In this document: piece after piece, positions 11,846-13,567 of the stretch
Layout: every line of letters starts with the position of its first letter
Numbering within the stretch: position 1 is the stretch's first letter
From: an uncultured Oxalobacteraceae bacterium
GTDB taxonomy: Bacteria > Pseudomonadota > Gammaproteobacteria > Burkholderiales > Burkholderiaceae
Direction of reading: 5' to 3'
DNA length: 13,567 nt
Assembly (NCBI GenBank): GCA_946478765.1
Contig: CAMLDH010000079.1
Span: 1 to 13,567 of the forward strand
The notes under the pieces: generated by a model
Seen by the model: only the letters and a program-made list of their open reading frames with translations
Database searches by the model: none
Told to the model about the DNA's origin: nothing
Position numbers and translations under genes: made by a program

Positions 11846-12806
11846 TTTGAACGCCTCTTTCCAGTCGCAATTTCACCTTCGCTGGAATCATCTCAACGAT
11901 GTGCATGTGCGTGCGTTGGCGTGGCTGCTCGACGCACCGGATCTGCTTGATGCCCAAGCACCGCAATGGCGCGGAAAAATAGCGACGCTTGGCCACGATG
12001 CAGCGCACGAGGCGGAAGGCTGGCTTGCCGAACTGGATCGCGCACCCAGCGCCTTGCATGCCTATCTTGCCGTTCAGCCGTTCACACGCTTGGGGCGATA
12101 TGCGGAAAAGCTGATGGCTTTTTATTTCCAGCATCAAGGCATTCTGTTTGCGCATGGAGTGCAGGTACAAGCCGGAAAGACTGATACCGTTGGTGAATTC
12201 GATTTCTTGTTACGTCAGGGCGATGGCCTCGTGCACTGGGAATTTGCGACCAAGTTTTACCTGCTTGAGTCGAGTGGCGCCGGACAGGCACCCGATTATT
12301 TCGTTGGACCCAACCTGGCCGATACCTTGGGTGCGAAGATGCACAAGATACTGGAGCGGCAGTTGTCGCTGGCGCAGCACCCGGCGGCGCAAAAGCACCT
12401 GCCGCAGTCGGTATCGGCGGCGCAAGCCTTGGTCAAAGGCTGGCTTTTCTATCATGACGACGACCCGATGCCGACGCAATCGGCCGGGGTATCGGAAGAA
12501 CATTGCCGGGGGTTCTGGTGCACGCTGGCGGAACTTGACGCTAATGTCGCCGGGCGTTATGCCATTCTGAATCGCCTGAGCTGGCTGGCGCCTGTCAAAA
12601 TCACGATGGCGCAGTCGCTGGACCGGCAGGCGCTACAGGATATTCTCACTGAACATTTTGCGTGCGACACGATGCCGGTAATGCTTGCACTGCTGGCGCC
12701 GCAAAGCGGCTGCTTGATCGAAACCAGCAGGGGATTTGTCGTGCCAAACGATTGGCGGAGCCGGGCAGGGGAGCGCGTCTTGCGGACGATCGCACTCTCT
12801 CGTTAA
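11826..12806 (+). CDS. DUF1853 family protein (possible PD-(D/E)XK-like fold)
   Basis: The 326-residue soluble protein matches DUF1853 in order: FHLRWNHLNDVHVRALAWLL (16-35), RLGRYAEKLMAFYFQHQ (88-104), GEFDFLL (123-129), VHWEFATKFYLL (136-147), then KMHKILERQLSLA and NRLSWLAPV. The spacing of E94, D126, E139 and K143 resembles the E...D...E-K layout of PD-(D/E)XK nucleases. E139 and K143 are three residues apart rather than one, so catalytic competence is uncertain. The ATG at 11826 lies inside the udg 3' end, without a clear ribosome binding site, so reinitiation from udg is likely. Its TAA overlaps the stop of the convergent lplT. Linkage to a DNA-repair enzyme hints at a DNA role; this is unproven. 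Confidence 0.85.
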   Translation: MPAIPPDLNASFQSQFHLRWNHLNDVHVRALAWLLDAPDLLDAQAPQWRGKIATLGHDAAHEAEGWLAELDRAPSALHAYLAVQPFTRLGRYAEKLMAFYFQHQGILFAHGVQVQAGKTDTVGEFDFLLRQGDGLVHWEFATKFYLLESSGAGQAPDYFVGPNLADTLGAKMHKILERQLSLAQHPAAQKHLPQSVSAAQALVKGWLFYHDDDPMPTQSAGVSEEHCRGFWCTLAELDANVAGRYAILNRLSWLAPVKITMAQSLDRQALQDILTEHFACDTMPVMLALLAPQSGCLIETSRGFVVPNDWRSRAGERVLRTIALSR

Positions 12807-13567
12807 TGCTTGTGTTCACCGATCAAGGCGACCGAGTCGAATTCCCGCTGATTTGCGGCATGCCTGCGCATCACGAGCACCATGGTGCCGACCACGAACA
12901 TGCCGAACAGCACGATGACGATATTGACATCCAGGTTCAGCTTGACCATCAATGCATACAGCACCAGCATGGTCAGTACCGACATGTTTTCATTGAAATT
13001 CTGCACCGCAATCGAATGGCCAGCGCTCATCAGTACATGGCCACGGTGCTGCAATAACGCATTCATCGGCACTACATAGAAACCCGACAGCGCACCAATA
13101 ATGACCAGCAACGGATAGGCAAACCACACGGAATGCACAACGGTCATCGCAATCACGACGATGCCCATTGCAATGCCCAATGGCATAACCGAAAGTGATT
13201 TCTTCAAAGGTATGAAATGCGCTGCCGCGGTGGCGCCTATCGCCATCCCGATCGCCGCGACCCCCTGCAAGATGGCGGCCTTGTCGAGAGGCATATGCAA
13301 GGATTTTTCAGCCCACTTCAATACAATGAATTGCAGCGTCGCGCCGGCGCCCCAAAATAGGGTCGTTACTGCAAGCGATATCTGACCGAGTTTGTCTTTC
13401 CACAAAGTCATGAAGCAATTTGAAAAATCGACAACGAGTCTGAGCGGATTACGCTCCTGATGCGGATAACGTGCACCGGTATCCGGAATCTTCAGGTTAA
13501 AGAGCGTGGCGATCAGATAAGTAAGCATAATGGCCGCCAGCGCTGCTTGTGCTGGCGTATTGACACC
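12803..13567 (-). CDS. lplT: Lysophospholipid transporter LplT (MFS), 5' part beyond the window
   Basis: About 254 C-terminal residues are visible, and the frame stays open to the last base, so the start lies outside (full LplT is about 400 residues). Membrane segments include LAVTTLFWGAGATLQFIVL, AAILQGVAAIGMAIGATAAA, VMPLGIAMGIVVIAMTVV, YPLLVIIGALSGFYVVPMNA and IVIVLFGMFVVGTMVLVM. The segment GFYVVPMNALLQHRGHVLMSAGHSIAVQNFNEN is the LplT-type signature. The protein flips lysophospholipids across the inner membrane for reacylation. An in-frame ATG at 13528 is internal. No acyltransferase (aas) is in the window. The gene converges on the DUF1853 gene with no terminator between. Confidence 0.85.
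   Translation of the reverse strand, partial: GVNTPAQAALAAIMLTYLIATLFNLKIPDTGARYPHQERNPLRLVVDFSNCFMTLWKDKLGQISLAVTTLFWGAGATLQFIVLKWAEKSLHMPLDKAAILQGVAAIGMAIGATAAAHFIPLKKSLSVMPLGIAMGIVVIAMTVVHSVWFAYPLLVIIGALSGFYVVPMNALLQHRGHVLMSAGHSIAVQNFNENMSVLTMLVLYALMVKLNLDVNIVIVLFGMFVVGTMVLVMRRHAANQREFDSVALIGEHKH

Noticed and set aside
1..13567. CRISPR array, insertion sequence, prophage or defence system
   Set aside because: No regularly spaced repeats, transposase or integrase motifs, terminal inverted repeats or known defence domains were found; most genes are housekeeping or metabolic.

Overview
The window looks like ordinary chromosome of a betaproteobacterium, most likely order Burkholderiales and perhaps family Oxalobacteraceae (Herminiimonas/Janthinobacterium/Collimonas type). 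The grounds are codon usage, the gene order tsaB-rimI-family-4 udg-DUF1853 convergent with lplT, a bTHX ribosomal protein, and a dRS3-like ATTCCC/GGGAAT dyad at the left edge. The assignment is an inference from recognised families; no search was run. It carries no rRNA, tRNA, CRISPR array, transposase or phage gene that I can see.

Left part (1-3463) is the untidy, accessory-looking end. It holds a dRS3-like repeat and a minus-strand TPR/GT-B glycosyltransferase-like protein (142-1758) with an unusual internal insertion. A direct repeat of that gene's last codons lies just upstream of its start. Next come a secreted beta-helix/bactofilin-like membrane protein broken by a one-base frameshift at an A6 run (2043-3175) and the C-terminal quarter of a zinc alcohol dehydrogenase (3110-3463, minus). 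The non-coding stretch 1759-2042 holds the repeat, a possible ECF/sigma-E type promoter and otherwise nothing I recognise.

Middle part (3460-7700) is a coherent unit. A LysR regulator (minus) is divergent from a plus-strand run of type II 2-haloacid dehalogenase, TauE/SafE (TSUP) permease (ATGA overlap) and malate synthase A (28 bp gap). The run ends in one or two hairpin terminators. The divergent gap carries a perfect TATTCA-N3-TGAATA dyad over a candidate -10 box. The chemistry suggests C2-acid use (haloacetate to glycolate to glyoxylate to malate), but the glycolate-oxidising step is not in the window.

Next (7778-9727) come a host-attachment/BaeRF-like protein, a 44-residue bTHX ribosomal protein gene with a strong ribosome binding site, a shared bidirectional terminator, a DUF1993 protein (minus) and a thioredoxin-fold protein (minus). 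The leader in front of bTHX contains what reads as the vestigial C-terminus of a MarC-family membrane protein.

Right part (9862-12806) is a tightly coupled operon: tsaB (tRNA t6A synthesis), rimI (N-acetyltransferase), a family 4 uracil-DNA glycosylase and a DUF1853 protein. The first two junctions are ATGA and the third a 20-bp overlap. The glycosylase carries an N-terminal peptide resembling the clamp-loader-binding peptide of DNA polymerase III psi (HolD), whose gene is the neighbour of rimI in E. coli; I consider this the most interesting lead. The operon meets a convergent lysophospholipid transporter (lplT, cut by the window end) with overlapping stop codons. tsaB and the divergent thioredoxin-like gene share the same GTAAAATANNGGN-ATG start region, which predicts leaderless transcripts for both.
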